From contig NC_059421.1 in the NCBI RefSeq assembly GCF_905220565.1, positions 8,887,501 to 8,951,500 on the forward strand: 64,000 nucleotides of DNA, read 5' to 3'. The position numbers were made by a program, and so were the translations under genes. Below, in pieces: positions 35,220 through 48,800 of the stretch. The DNA comes from Melitaea cinxia. Its lineage: Eukaryota; Arthropoda; Insecta; Lepidoptera; Nymphalidae. Positions within the stretch are counted from its first letter, which is position 1, and every line of letters begins with the position of its first letter. The notes below the pieces were generated by a model. The model was not told where the DNA came from. It did no database searches and saw nothing but the letters and a program-made list of their open reading frames with translations.

Positions 35220-36107
35220 CACAGTAGACAGAGAGATTATCCTGAAGATATAACCAAAATTTTCGTGCCGTGTGTACCTCAGATATGTACCTACTCGTAC
35301 ATTTGCTTTTATCACATAGTAATTATAACTTTATTAGTCCATACACCAATTCGCTCAGTTATTATAGATGGCCATTGGGTACTTTGGGTATTGGGTACTT
35401 TGGTTATTGGCTACTTTTTTTTTTCAAAAAATATAATCATTCAAATACTAAAAATGGGATAAAATTTAAATTCATATTTTCATAAACATTTTTTTTTTAA
35501 ATTTCCCGTTATCAATTTATTGTAATCTTACGAAATATGATTTAGTGTCAACTATTTACTATCAAATATTTTTATTACGAAAATATGTAAATGACAAACT
35601 TAGAAACAAGTCAATTATTATGATTTGTGATTATTTAATCATACAGTCAATATTTTATTCTTCATTATTAATTTATATTTTTTTAATATTTCTGTTAAGG
35701 AATGCGCTACAAAGTTCGAGATTAATTTTTAAATAAATATAGCGTTGAAAATTTAACCGATGCCAGCTCTGTTTTTAATTTCAGTTCAGTTTCACGGGCT
35801 TTATCAGCTCTATATGTCTATTGACTACATTTAGATCTAGTCTTTTAAAAAATCTACTTTGTAAGTAGTTTTTAAAATATGCGGAGTAGTACATAGTGTC
35901 TACATTGTGTTTTGTTTTAGAGTCAGTTAACGTTCTTTGACTGCTAACTGTAATGATGATGATGAATGCTGACGTTCTTTGGTCCTACCTCCAATAGGGC
36001 CATATCTGATAGATACAATCATCTTATGTAGGTCCCTATGGCTCAAACCTTACAAAAAATATATTTCTTTGATTTAGATAAGGTTCACATGTATGCATAG
36101 TATCAAA
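35220..36107. other. AT-rich intergenic, no gene seen
   Basis: Contains a GGTACTTTGGGTATTGGGTA short duplication near 35376-35400. Confidence 0.4.
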
Positions 36108-36295
36108 AATTAACTAAGCAGGAAATTTCTTGCTCAAAATAAGGTTACAGCGAAATAATACTGTTTTCAAGAAGTTTTGTGTTCTTGTTGGTGAGTAAGG
36201 TGATCAAAGCTACTGAGGAGAAATGGGGATCGGATCGGAAAGGTAAGTCGTACGCTTGTTTGCCGACCTTGTTATATACATAATAAAAAAAAAAA
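36108..36295 (+). repeat. Family D SINE-like copy
   Basis: AATTTCTTGCTCAAAATAAG .. GTTGGTGAGTAAGGTGATCA .. GCTTGTTTGCCGACCTTGTT and an A tail; internally shortened. Confidence 0.65.
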
Positions 36296-37118
36296 ACTGT
36301 AATATTCCTTAATGCAAATTTAAGGTTTTTATTGATTATTTATTAACTTGTGATACTGCAAAAACGGCTAAAACTAATTTAGGTAACTTCTAAAACGCTA
36401 TATCACGACAATTTTAAAACAAATTAGCACTTAAAATAAGTGCTTAAGAAGGTTTAAAAGCTAGGGATAATACCTCCTATTATCTGTTACCGTTTCACGT
36501 GTCCCGTCGACTGAGCCGTTACGGCTCTCAGCAATATGATTGGCTTGTCGATTTTTAAAGAAATTAAATATTTATTTAATTTAAAAATACTATTTTTGTT
36601 ATCGATAATATAACACCATCACATCACTATTAAACCGTCAGCTCCATATTTCAACGAGGCCTCCCTCGCGATCGTGTCAATGATAAAAATTACTTAAAAC
36701 ACCAAACATTTAACATCTTGCCCCTTTATACATAACCTTTCTCTTTTACACTTAAGTATATAACAGATGTTAGAAAGAGATGGAAGATTAGATGCATTTT
36801 ACTTAGCTGTGAGAATATAGTCTTTATAGTACATGTATGTAAGGTTGTATTTAGTTTTTATATAATATCTAATAGTAAATCGTCTGTTGTCTCGTCTGTG
36901 AATCTCGACGATACCTCAATGTACGTGAGTGAATTTAGGTGCTATAAAAATATTGTAAATTAATTTATCTGTTTTATTTTGAATGATTCACCTTAGAATT
37001 TTAAATTATATTTCAAAAGATAATGAATAAATAAATATCTATAACATGCACACGGTCGTATGTACCTAAGGTAAGCAACTACTCGTCTTATTGTCTCCAC
37101 TGGTGACATGGACAAGGG
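36296..37118. other. Intergenic, no gene seen
   Basis: A short hairpin (GAGCCGTTACGGCTC) lies at 36511-36525. 36480-36545 and 36640-36690 are unique GC-richer patches. Confidence 0.4.
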
Positions 37119-37290
37119 CTGGTACATCTTTTTGCCCAGAGAATCGGCATAGCGATTCAACGGGGAAATGCTGCCAGCATTCTTGGCACAATTCCACGCG
37201 GACATGATTTATACCAAAACTATCTGTAAATATTTAGTTCTGTTGTAAATTGTAAATATGTATAATATTGTATAATTTCGAAATAAATAT
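37119..37290 (+). pseudogene. LINE polymerase C-terminus plus 3' UTR
   Basis: Reads LVHLFAQRIGIAIQRGNAAS then ILGTIPRGHDLYQNYL and TAA at 37227-37229. QRGNAA..LGT resembles the C-terminus of a lepidopteran non-LTR polymerase; clade not fixed. AATAAAT follows at about 37280. Near-identical sequence recurs at 58485-58640. Confidence 0.65.
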
Positions 37291-37789
37291 ATTTGGTGAA
37301 AATTAGCACTAAAATCAAACTTTTAATTAGTTTTACTTTTATCAAGTTTTCGACTGCACAAAGTAAACGTCTCCTTTCCGGGTTATTGCATGAATGTATA
37401 ATAAAGTCCCATAAACAGTTTTGCAATTGTCTTGACATAAATTTCAAGTGCTTATTAAAAGGAAATTAATAGATATAGCGTATTATTCGGTTCAGGATTA
37501 CATAGATGATAAAGATGTGTGGAGTTAGTGACGCTGTATTTTCATGCAAAAACACAGTTTATATAAGTATTATTTTCAAAAGAGTAAGTTCTGCCGAGTT
37601 TCTTGCCGATTCTTCTCTGCAGCAATTACATTCCGAATACGTGGTAGCTTCACTTTTAAAAATAATAATCAATTACAAAATTTAATTATTAAAATGACTA
37701 TTCGAAAGTTATTTTTAACTCCTTTCCATGGTAAGCAGGTAAGGTACAGTCGAACTACCTATTCGGGGGCCGTGAGATAAAATGTGGCG
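37291..37789. other. AT-rich intergenic, no gene seen
   Basis: 37585-37690 shares TTCTTGCCGATTCTTCTCTG and ATTCCGAATACGTGGTAGCT with 49640-49690, so a small dispersed repeat is present. Confidence 0.45.
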
Positions 37790-38025
37790 TATGAGGCGAA
37801 CATCGCGCTACCCCACGGCAACGACAGCACCTAAACAAAAAGAAGTGCAACAAGCGCATTGCAGCCAACAAATCAAGAGAGCGTCTGGACATTGCTGAAA
37901 TGTTGAACAACAGGTTCATTATCAACAAGGGCATGAAGTGAACACTGCACTGCCCCGCGGCAAGGATATGCACTTCAACAGAAGGAGCGCAACAAGCGCA
38001 TAGCAGCCAAGGTCCACTCAAGTTT
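37790..38025 (+). other. Unidentified GC-richer segment with an internal direct repeat
   Basis: Two units related by CTRCCCCRCGGCAA .. GCAACAAGCGCATWGCAGCC (37809-37870 and 37951-38010) flank a stretch readable as SRERLDIAEMLNNRFIINKG. It looks like decayed coding DNA; no family recognised. Confidence 0.4.
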
Positions 38026-38039
38026 CCGCACTAGTCTAG

Positions 38040-38663
38040 CTGTACCAAATATTGTCGCCCGTAGAACGGTCTCTAGTGAGGGTTGATGTAGCGTATCCAC
38101 ACATATACAAACTTTTTTTTATATCAGAATAATAATCAAACCTCATTTTATGTTTTTATATTTTTTATAATATTTTTTTTGTTGATTTCAAGAATTTATA
38201 TTTTAAATTCTTCTTTATAAATATTATATTAATTATATAATTATTTAATAAAGTTAACAAGTTACTGGTTTTTACAAAGACCTAATTATATTACTTTATC
38301 CGTAAAACAGCTCTTTGCTAAAATGTAAACTAACTATAAAAAGGTTCTTTTAAGGTTACGATTGATGAAGTGAATATATTTTATAATTTTTGTGGATATA
38401 TTATTTAATTTTTTTTTTGTTTTTATTTTTGTTTTAAATTTGTCAAATATTTGTGTTAATTTTATGTCAAATCTTGATTGATTTATGTTATTTTTGTATT
38501 TTTTATTGAGTGTTATAATAATTGTTTGTTTCCCGTTTAAAAACAAAATAAAATTAAAATAACTACGGAAGTAATACTTCTCTAACTTCTAACTTATGTA
38601 ATTCTTCAGACTTTGAACTTGAATATCATAAATGCTTTAATATAATATCATATATTACAACAA
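38040..38663. other. Very AT-rich intergenic, no gene seen
   Basis: Long T-rich runs; a minus-strand open frame here is composition-driven. Confidence 0.4.
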
Positions 38664-38962
38664 CCGATCTGGTGTAGTGCTGCCTGTAGTGGCCTACAAC
38701 ACCGATGGTTTGCGATTCCCGCTCGGGATGGATATTTGTATGTGTACAAATATTTCTTTCCGGTTTTGTAATCTGTCCTTGTGGGTCTCACCAACGTATC
38801 TCGAAGAGCACATGAAACCGTCGGTCCGGGTTATCATAAATATCTGATAGCGAACGTTACTCATAATAGGGAACATATCCGCCAATCTGTAGTACAGCAG
38901 CGTAGTGGATTAAGATCCAAACCTTCTCCTACTGGTAGCAGTAAGATGTTACAGGCTGAATG
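38664..38962 (+). repeat. Family B tRNA-headed SINE (reference orientation)
   Basis: Head GATCTGGTGTAGTGCTGCC with B box GCGATTCCCGCTCGGG; body GGATATTTGTATGTGTACAA, TTTCTTTCCGGTTTTG, CTGTCCTTGTGGGTCTCACC, TAGCGAACGTTACTCATAAT; tail AGATGTTACAGGCTGAATGCG. The tail resembles the RTE-type family A end, suggesting mobilisation by RTE. Confidence 0.75.
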
Positions 38963-39718
38963 CGAATACGATTTTAATTTAGGAATTTTATGATTGGAAA
39001 TCATCAAAATAAAATCTAATCTAGTAATATTTTCTGTTACAGGTAAAAAATGAACATAGAAACACTTTGAAAATTAAAATGAGAAAGAAGAGAAAAACGA
39101 AAAGTTAATAAAAAAGTTATAATAAAAACTAAATACCGATAAATCTCAAACAAAATAATAATAATACAAAAAAAGCAAACATCAACCAGACAGAGACTGG
39201 GTGTTTAATAGTGATTGCTTGAAGTGAACAAATATTATTAAAGTACGAAAGCGTACAAAAACAACCTTTAAAACAAACTTCGATCCTTTAACAAATACGT
39301 AATCGTTTAAGGTGGATCTTTTGTTTAAACATTTTTGGGACTGCTGCCTTTTATTTAGTTGACATTAAAAGAACCCTCACGCGTTAAAAAAAAATCAAAC
39401 GTGTTTTTACGTTATCTGTGAGAATTAAAACTCGCTTTATTTAACTGAATAAGACACTTAACTGTATTTATTTGCCTTTAATATAAAAAGTTTTAACTTA
39501 ACCAAGTAATCAATCAAACTGTAAATCATAAATAAAAATATTATAAAATTGTTTAAAATAACTAGGCTGTTAAGTGTTAAACATTTACACAACTTTTACT
39601 GTTTCGTGTAAAAAAAAAGAACAATAATAGTGTAAAAAAGGCGCCAAAGAACGGTGCAAAAATTTCGCTAGTGGATTATCATTCTGGTGTCAAAGTGGCC
39701 GGAGACGAGCATTTGGAC
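38963..39718 (+). other. Upstream of so coding exon 1; possible 5' UTR from 39359
   Basis: No repeat recognised. The best acceptor-like site is CTGCTGCCTTTTATTTAG ending at 39358. The frame of so stays open from 39581 to the ATG. Confidence 0.35.
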
Positions 39719-39823
39719 ATGCTGGGGGGCCCGGAGTGGGGCCAGCGGGAGGCCACCCCCCCTAGAGACGCCCCCCTACCGAGCTTCGGTTTCACACAGG
39801 AGCAGGTCGCGTGTGTTTGTGAG
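39719..39823 (+). CDS. so: so coding exon 1
   Basis: ATG at 39719 has G at -3 and is the first in-frame ATG; the frame is open upstream to a TAA at 39578 but contains no other ATG. It codes 35 residues, ending with the start of the SIX domain (FGFTQEQVACVCE), followed by donor GTGAGA at 39824. A pyrimidine-rich acceptor candidate (tttatttag, AG at 39357-39358) would make 39359-39718 the 5' UTR part of this exon; that is inference. Confidence 0.88.
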
Positions 39824-42800
39824 GTGAGAGATCTTTGGTTGAATTAAGACTGTTAATTAGTGTTTTGTATGTCTTTTTATGCCATTTTTTGTAATGTGGC
39901 GTTTTAGGTGTAATTAGGGTTAAAAAGTCTTTTAACAATTGGGTTAATACTAATTTATTATTGTAATAGTGGAAATAATGTTGTTTAATGGGAATTTAAG
40001 GTTAAATTGTGTTATATTGAATCTTAAGCAGCTTCAGGATTAACTGCAGTGACGGGGTCCGGTAACACACAATACATAATCAGAAACGCCCAGACCGTCA
40101 CAAATAACTTTCTATTGTTTATACAAAATACAAATATATTTGTCATGAGTAGGGATCGAACCTCGGATCGCCAGCGTAGCAGTCAGATGCTGTGGTCACA
40201 GACCCGTATCTATCATTTAAATCTTCATCCCTGTTGACATTTATGTTAACTGACGTCATATGATGCGATTGAAGATAACTCAGGGAGACGGAATTTCGAA
40301 TCTTTCTAGATTCAGTGATTTTTTATTATTATTTTAAGTCTAATCTAGGTATTACATCAGTCGACAAAAAGCTATAATGAATCAAGTCTTATTTAAAAAA
40401 TATAAATTATGTACACTTGATAGCGATCGTTATTCATAATAGGGAATATATCCGCCAACCCGCATTGGAGCAGCGTGGATTAAGCTCTGATCTTTCTCCT
40501 CCATGGTGAAAGAGGCATAGGCCCAGCAGTGGGATATTACAGGCTGAAGTGAAATAATAAACTAAACTAGTAGCTAAAATAAATTAACAATAAATCATAT
40601 AATTGTGTACTCGGCATAATCTATACAAATAAAAAAAATTGGAGTGTCGGTTTGTAATATTAAAATAACCTCTTTTTTCTCAATGCATATGGATGTATAC
40701 ACGGTACATATACCAAATTTATTTTACAACTTTTGTCTGTCTGTCTGTTTTTCCGGCTAATCTTTGCAACGGCTGGAGAGGACGAGAATTTCACTGGCAG
40801 ATAGCTGTGCTATATAAAGATATAAAGAGTAACTTAGGCTACTTGTATTTTAGAAATGTATTTATTTCGTAACTGCGAACTAAACAATATTTTTTTAATT
40901 CCACGCAGACGAAGTCGCGGGCACAGTTAGTATTACTATAAAATTTCGACATAGGAAAGAAAATTATTGAAAAAACTATTGTTCAACTAACCTAACTCAG
41001 ACACTGAAAAAATATCTGTTTTAAATAGAGCTGTTTTGTAGATAAAAAAAAAACCAAGTGCGCTTTAGACCACACGACTGAAGTAAATCGTCTTTAGCTC
41101 CTATAGTATATACACGTATATATGTATATATACGTAACGTAACCCTCTCTTTCTATCTTCATTAACATATCTCCCTCTTAACTTGCATTCACTCGTCCGA
41201 TCACACTTTTCGTAACGCTCTCGTCACGCAAAAATACTAAAACACAAATAATTTGTCTTTATACATAAATCGTTCGTCTAAAAACTCTAAAACATTATAC
41301 AAGTAATGAAACTCGTAGAAAAGTACCAAGTTACGGTACAAAGAGAAACCCGTCACCTTGGCGACCGTGTATCAAGTTACGGAGGCGTGACTGGGGGATA
41401 TGTTTTAGCTTCAAATCTTTCGATATCACTAACTATAACCACTACTGACTGTTAACGCGGTTACGCCTCATAAATATACTAAATCTACAAGTACAAATAA
41501 ATAAAATTGGAGTGTCTGTTTGTAATATTAAAATCGCTTCTACTAACTTACTTCATCGCTTTTTACTAAATACATAAGGACGTATACACGGTACATATAC
41601 CAAAATAACATTTTTTACATTTTTTGTCTGAAACGGCTTGACCGATTCTGACGGGACTTTCACTGGCAGATAGCTGATGTAATAAGGAGTAACTTAGGCT
41701 GTTTTTATTTTAGAAATTTATTTATTTTATAAATCTGCGAACTGAACAACAACTTTTTTGTTACAGTTCAAGCGGACGAATTCGCGGGCACAGCTAGTCT
41801 ATCTAAATATTAATATGTGAATCAAAAACTTTATACCCCTTTTTACGAACATTGTACAGATCGAGGAGTATGAAATTTCGCAAACTTATAGTTTATACAG
41901 AGGAGTACAGAATGCTAATATATATTTTTTTAATTATGCATAAAAATACATTAAATCGATAAAAAAAAACACTATCATATATTAGACACACACACTCATA
42001 TATACTCTTTTTCTTTATTATTATAGAAGTATAGTCTTTGACAACAGAACCTTAATAATGTTCAAACTTATAATTTAAATTAATTTTGGTCGAATTTCGA
42101 CCACTAGTTTGAAATGAATCGCCAAATGTACGCGCATAACTTCTAAGCATCAAATTGAATAATTATTTCCTTACAAGTTCTCTAATACTTTATAAAATAT
42201 TTCTAAAGTAAGATCAAATAAAAATAATTGAAAAAGATTTTCTAACCGACCTTTTTTCTCTATGGTCCAGTGTAGTTATTATAATATTTCGTAGATACTA
42301 AACTTATATAAGACATCCTATATACTCGGTACCCATATAAGAAAATCTACAATACGTAAAGAACAAGAATAACATTAGCTCTCTTGAACAGGAAAAGAAA
42401 CATTTGTTCAGCTGTGAAACATTCACAGGCCATAAAATATATAGTTTTGTAACGATTTCCGTGGTCTTAGCCGATTTATTAAGAAACTTTAAGCACGTGA
42501 ATATACTTATTTATCGTACATTTATCGTATCTTAGGGCCTTTATCATCAGTTGTGGATAACGCTATTTGACAGATAAAAGTTTTCTATATATTATTCGCT
42601 ACACCTATAACTTGGAATTTCGCTGTAATTATAAATTATTCCTTTTCCCTAGTATGTACATAGACTTGTATAATATATAATATCAGATCTCATAGACTCT
42701 CATAACTCGGTATGAGAGTTTGGTCTGCATTTGTCTATGTTTTTTTTTTTGAGATTTTTTTTCGTAGGGTAGTTTATTAATTGAGGTGAAACAGGTCCTA

Positions 42801-45800
42801 ACAGACTGTTCTAACTCCTGCTGGTAAAGTATATTCGTAACTTATGTGCAGGATAAACTTTATTCACAACAGCTGATACAGGACCTTAATGTTATAAAGA
42901 GGAGAAATTGGATTTTTTTTTTATATAATGGACAATCTCAAAAACTGCTGGATCGATTTTGAAAATTCTTTTACTAGTGGAAGGGCACGTTATCACTAAA
43001 CGACTAAAAACAAGGAATTACAAAATTAATCAATGTAGTGAATGACGTAACCATAATCAAATAACCTACGTGAGTTAAGCCGCGAGCTAAAGATAGACTA
43101 TCATCAATCAATCATTACAGCCTATACAGTCCACTGCTGGACATAGGCCTCCACAAGTTTACGCCAAAAATAACGTGAACTCATGTGTTTTGCCCATAGT
43201 CACCACGCTGGGCAGGCGAGTTGGTGATAAGATAGTCTATAATGTACCTAAATGTCAGTGTCTATCTGACTATCAATACAGCGTGGGACGTCCATTAAAA
43301 CAAAAACAAAATGGAAGCGTCAAGTAATTACAGGTATAACAAACTTGTATAATAACAAAATAATGTACCGCTACGAAATTTCATTGTACCCTCTAATGGA
43401 TGGTATCGGTTACCTTATTTCCAACCCTACGCAGGGTTGGTGGAAATAATGAGATATAGGGGTTGTTTCTCGTTACGTATGATCCGACTGTGTTTCAATT
43501 AAACTTGTAAATTATGATTTCGTACAATTAACGTTTTAGTTATATTTTCGTTGGTTGGTTGGACATATAGGAGGTATGGCTCCGGCCCGCTGGACCGACG
43601 ATCTATGTAAGATTACCTGTAGTGGCTGGATGAGGATTGCGGAATATAGGGGTGTTTGGCGAAACCTTGGGAGGCCTATGTTCAGCAGTCGACTGCGCTA
43701 GGCTGAAGTGAGAAGATATGGAGGAAAAGTGGAGCAGCAGTAGCGTGTTAAGAACTTTCAACAAAAAACTTATTGCATTCAAAGTTTCAAACTAAAATTA
43801 TAATTTTATATTAACAGCAACCATAAATACTCATTTATCCTCACTTATCGCTATTCGCTATATGTCTCAGATAAAAAAAGATACATTAAGTCAACGCTAC
43901 ATTTAAACGAGAATAATGCCTTTTTGTTTTAAATTCGTTGATCTAAAAATATTTATTTCAATCATTTTTAACTCACATATAAAATAATCAATAATATCAA
44001 CAATTTGAATTAATTATTAAAAATATATATTTTAATTTAGCATTTTTAATATATATTTAGTCACAATAACGATGACCCTAAACTGATGAGGTTTGATACC
44101 ATGCATTAAAATAGGGTTCTCGACAATAGCCACCCGCCGTTCCGCAAGCTGTCATTAATATGACACGTTAATATGTTAACAAGCTTAATACTTGAGGGGT
44201 GTAAAACTACTCTACAAAGGAATCCTAATTTTATCAGCTAATTGTATCAGTATCGTAGTAAGAGTTTTTTTTTATAACACAAAATTTACTGCTATTTCTT
44301 TCTTGGCGTCATGCTTCGTACATAGATTTCGTGGTTAAATTGGTACTTATTTCTCTTATCTCGCTTCAGCCTGTAATATCCCACTACTGGGCATAGGCCT
44401 CTTTCCCCATGTAGGAGAAGGATCAGAGCTTAATCCACCACGCTGCTCCAATGCGGGTTGGCGGATGTATTCCCTACTAGGAGTAACAATCGCTATCAGG
44501 TGTACATGATAACAACCTTTCTCTTACCTGGTGAAGTTAAACTTCATTACGCGCGCTTGACTTGGGGAGCAAGTTGGTGAATGTCTGACGAGAGCGTTAC
44601 GAAAAGTTTGATCGGGCGAGGCGAACGAAGCAAGAGAGAGAGAGACGTGCGAGCACACATTTTGTTTCTCTCATAGCCAGTTAAGTTTCGTATATCTAAG
44701 ACATAGTGCAGGTCTATTGCTCGGACGGGATCTCTCGCTGCCGAGTGTCGTAAAGGCCATGCTTGACAGCGAAAGATCGTGGCAGGCGGTGGTCTCCTTC
44801 TGCGAAGAGGTAATGACGCAGAAGTAGATCGCGGAGCGGGCAGAGAGGAAGACGCCTCTGCTGGCCCACTCCGGCGCAGACGTACGGGGGCAAGGAGAAG
44901 GCGGTTTGCCCACCTCCTCCCCCCCTCGTAATAGTGGGGTCGGCGGCCGATAGTCGGGGGACTTCGACCGGCCGGACGACACGACCCCATACGTCTGAGG
45001 GGTGGCCTTGTTGTGAGCGAGGCCACTCCACCATCATGCCGGGGCCTGGAAGCTTTGTCCAGGCCTACCGCTGAGGCGAGGTGGCGAATGCTAGCGCGAC
45101 CCCTCTCGCCCCACCCAGGCGGATGACTGCTAACACGTGGTGGTTTTTAGTCAGTAGAAGTCTGACATAACCCTCTGGCGCCCCCGCGCTGGAGGGTATC
45201 CATGACGATTAGTTTTGTTAAAATTATTATTCTTTAGTACCTAATCACAATTAAACCTATAAGAGATTGCTTTAAATGCTATCTTTTTTCGACCGGTGGG
45301 AAATTTTATTAATAGATTTTCAGAACGAGAAACGAAGTTAACAATATCCCTATGTGCTTGCTGTTATATTTGGGATATTATATGGGCTAGGCTTTAGATT
45401 AAGAACCGTCATTATGAAGTTAAATAGGTTAGGGTTATTTTTTGTAACGAAATTATGTCGATAAACGGACTAATTTTGAGCTTAGATAATTCGACGGTTC
45501 TTAATCTAAAGCCTTACCTTATATGTACATACTACTTTGTGTTAGCATTTTATTAATATTAAAGTTCTTAATGCAATATTGTAATTTTTATCAAATATAA
45601 TCACGGAATTAAGATAAGTATCGATTTAAACTTAGTACCATATTGAAAGAATTAATATAATTCACTTTATTGTACACAAAAAAATTACAAACTAAAAACA
45701 AATAAATTTCATATCGTCTAGAAGAATATATAGCCATTTTATAATGAATACCAGAATGAGGATGCAGTATTTATTTCAGACATTGGGCAGGTGATGGGGT

Positions 45801-48800
45801 TATAATAGACTCACATAGTAACATCTGACAATACATCGGACGTTACACTAAAATGTATAACATAAAAACCGACTTCAATTACATCGACAAGTAATACAAC
45901 GTAGATCGACGAAAACATAGTCAAGCAACTACGCGTTATCAAAGATTACTCAAAAAGTAGTCATCAGATCTCGATAAAATTTATATGTAACCACATGATA
46001 AACATCAGCTTTCGATTAAATTAAAAATTATCAAAATCGGTACACCCAGTAAAAAGTTATTACGGATTTTCGAGAGTTTCCCTCGATTTCTCTGGGATCC
46101 CATCATCAGATCCTGGTTTCCTTATCACGGTACTAAACTAGGGATATCCCCTTTCCAACAAAAAAAGAATTATCAAAATTGGTACATCCAGTAGAAAGTT
46201 ATGCGGTATAATACAACGTAGGTCGACGAAAAAAGCGTCAAGTAAAAACGCATTATTAGATATAACTCGAAAAGTAGTTGTTAGATCTCAAATAAATTTA
46301 AATGGGACCAATTGGCACACAAAACCTTTCGATTAAAACAAAATTTGTCGAAATCGGTCTACCCGGTCAAAAGTTCTGATGTAACACACATAAAAAAAAA
46401 AAAATACAGTCGAATTGAGAACCTCCTCCTTTTTTGGAAGTCGGTTAAATAAACTAATAAATCTACTACAAGTATACAAATAAATAAAATTGGAGTCTGT
46501 TTGTAATATTAAAATAACCGCTTTTTCTAATTCATATTACTTATTATGCATATGTCATGTCTGTCTATCTGTTTGCTTGTTCCGGTTAATCTCTGAAATG
46601 ACTGAACAGATTTTAACGGGGCTTTCACTGGCAGATAGCTGTTGCAATAAGGAGTAACTTAGGCTACTTTTGTTTTAGAAATTTATTTATTTAATAACGC
46701 TGCAAACTGAACAAAAACTTTTTTGTTAAATTCCACGCGGACCAAGTCGCGGGCACAGCTAGTTTATATTAAAATCCTTCAATAAAAGTTAACCAATGCA
46801 AAAATGTAACAACAGTTCCAAGACTGAACAAAATGTACGGCAAGCGTTCTCAGAATCGATAGCGAAGAGTTGCGAGTTTGTTTGACGTGGGGGGTAATCG
46901 AAAATAACCGGACCGGTTCTAGAAAATATTAAAATGTTAGCGTCTTGTTAAGATAATGTATATTATAGTTTATGTTATGGGGTAGAACGTAATTGTATGT
47001 AACTTACCGAGGAACTTACTATAGCTAAGATTCTTTCGATGACTCAGAGAGCTAGCATTCTATTTTTATTTATTTAATTGTATACAATCGACAGCGATTA
47101 CAATATTGTGTATGTACAGTATTCTTTTTATTTGAAAATCATAAACCTATACCACAAAATACATTACAATACTGTAGAAAATTAACTTTCAACGTTACTA
47201 AGGTCATAACTTGGCTGTTTGTAAACGAAGGTCGGGACTGACTCCTAACTACATACCTGTGTTTAGCATACCAATAGCGAAAATCTCTATTCAGCAAATA
47301 CAAATTCCAATCATTAGGTGATTATTATGTTGTTCTTTTAAAATTAATTATTTAATATAAAGATACCACCTATTCTAAAGTCAATTAAAAAAATTACAAT
47401 TACTTAAACCGTCATTCTGTCCGCCTAATGGTAAGATACTGTAGCCCTTGGAGCCGTAGCCTGCAATACTAGGAGCATTAATTCCGCCGATAAACTGTCA
47501 CGCAGTTTGGCGGATTATGGAATTGTACAATATTTGGTCAAATAAAGAATTTATTTTAAAAAAATAATTACGACCCTACCCCCAGACCGTCCCTACCCCC
47601 AGACAATCTCCAGGAGCTTTGGGTATCTTACTCGCCGCAGGCAACCCGAGCAGCAACCTAAAAGCGTTTTTATGATCATAACCGCCATCGATGACAATTT
47701 GTCTAGATAAAGTAAAAGGAGACGGAGATTCTGACCATAAGACTATTTTTTTATATGCGTGTCACCTCATTTACTATGTGTACTGATTTTGATTATTCTT
47801 TTGTAATATCTTAAAGCTAGTGCTTGACATGTCTCGTTCAAATTTGAGCAGCTGACAGTTTTTTTGAGTTATTCCTAATAACGTGTATTGTTACTAAACT
47901 TGTCGATGTAAATTGAAATCGATTTTATTGTTCGGGAGCAAACACAGTTATTGTTGAATCCCGATGTAACTCGTTAAACAAATAAATATTGTAAGTGGTT
48001 ATCTGGAAGAGATCGCTCTTCTAGCGATATGACCGCCTTTGTGCACTGTTCTTTATTTGTATAATGTTATTGTTTTGATTTTTGTTGTGTACAACAAAGG
48101 GTATAAATAAATAAATTGTGATCTAAATAACCATCATCATCATGATCATCATCATCGTCATTTCAGCCTATTACAGTCTGGACATAGGCCTCCACAAGTT
48201 CGCGCCAAAAATGGAGTGAACTTATGTGTTTTGCCCATAGTGACCACGCTGGGCAGGCGGAATGGTGACCGAATAATAATATAATAAATAACCAAATAAA
48301 CAAAGGCAATTTTTTTATTTCGAGTTCCTATGACATGTTTTTAAGCAGGTATAACCCACGAGACGTAGCCAGTAAAACATAGAAACAGCCCAAGGGTGGT
48401 CCCACCACTCGCTATCCAAACAAGTCAATTTTGCACATGCTCTCAGACATATCCGGCTCTTTGCTGAACCTAAACCAACAATGTTTTCTGCTGACGATCG
48501 GAGACGCTACGAACACAAAACACCTTTTGTTAGATATGGTTAAAAATAACTAATAATAGTTTTAAAAGATATATAAATGCAATAATAATGCGATTAAAGA
48601 TAAGCTCAGGCGATATTACCGTTAAGAAGAACGATTTCTCTACAAAATATAGTAGTTTTGGTGTAGAACACCGATTAAGGGTCTAGCTAAGGGTGTGGTT
48701 TGGTCTAGTTTAAACGCTATCAAGTTACAAAAAAAAAAAAAATTATAATCAATATGTAATAAATACTATTACATTGTTTTAAGGTAGGTAAGCTTTTTTT

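Noticed and set aside
44547..45037. Minus-strand open frames of 103-159 codons
   Set aside because: The plus strand carries an R1-type LINE end that aligns with the copy at 33 kb; the minus frames are composition artefacts.
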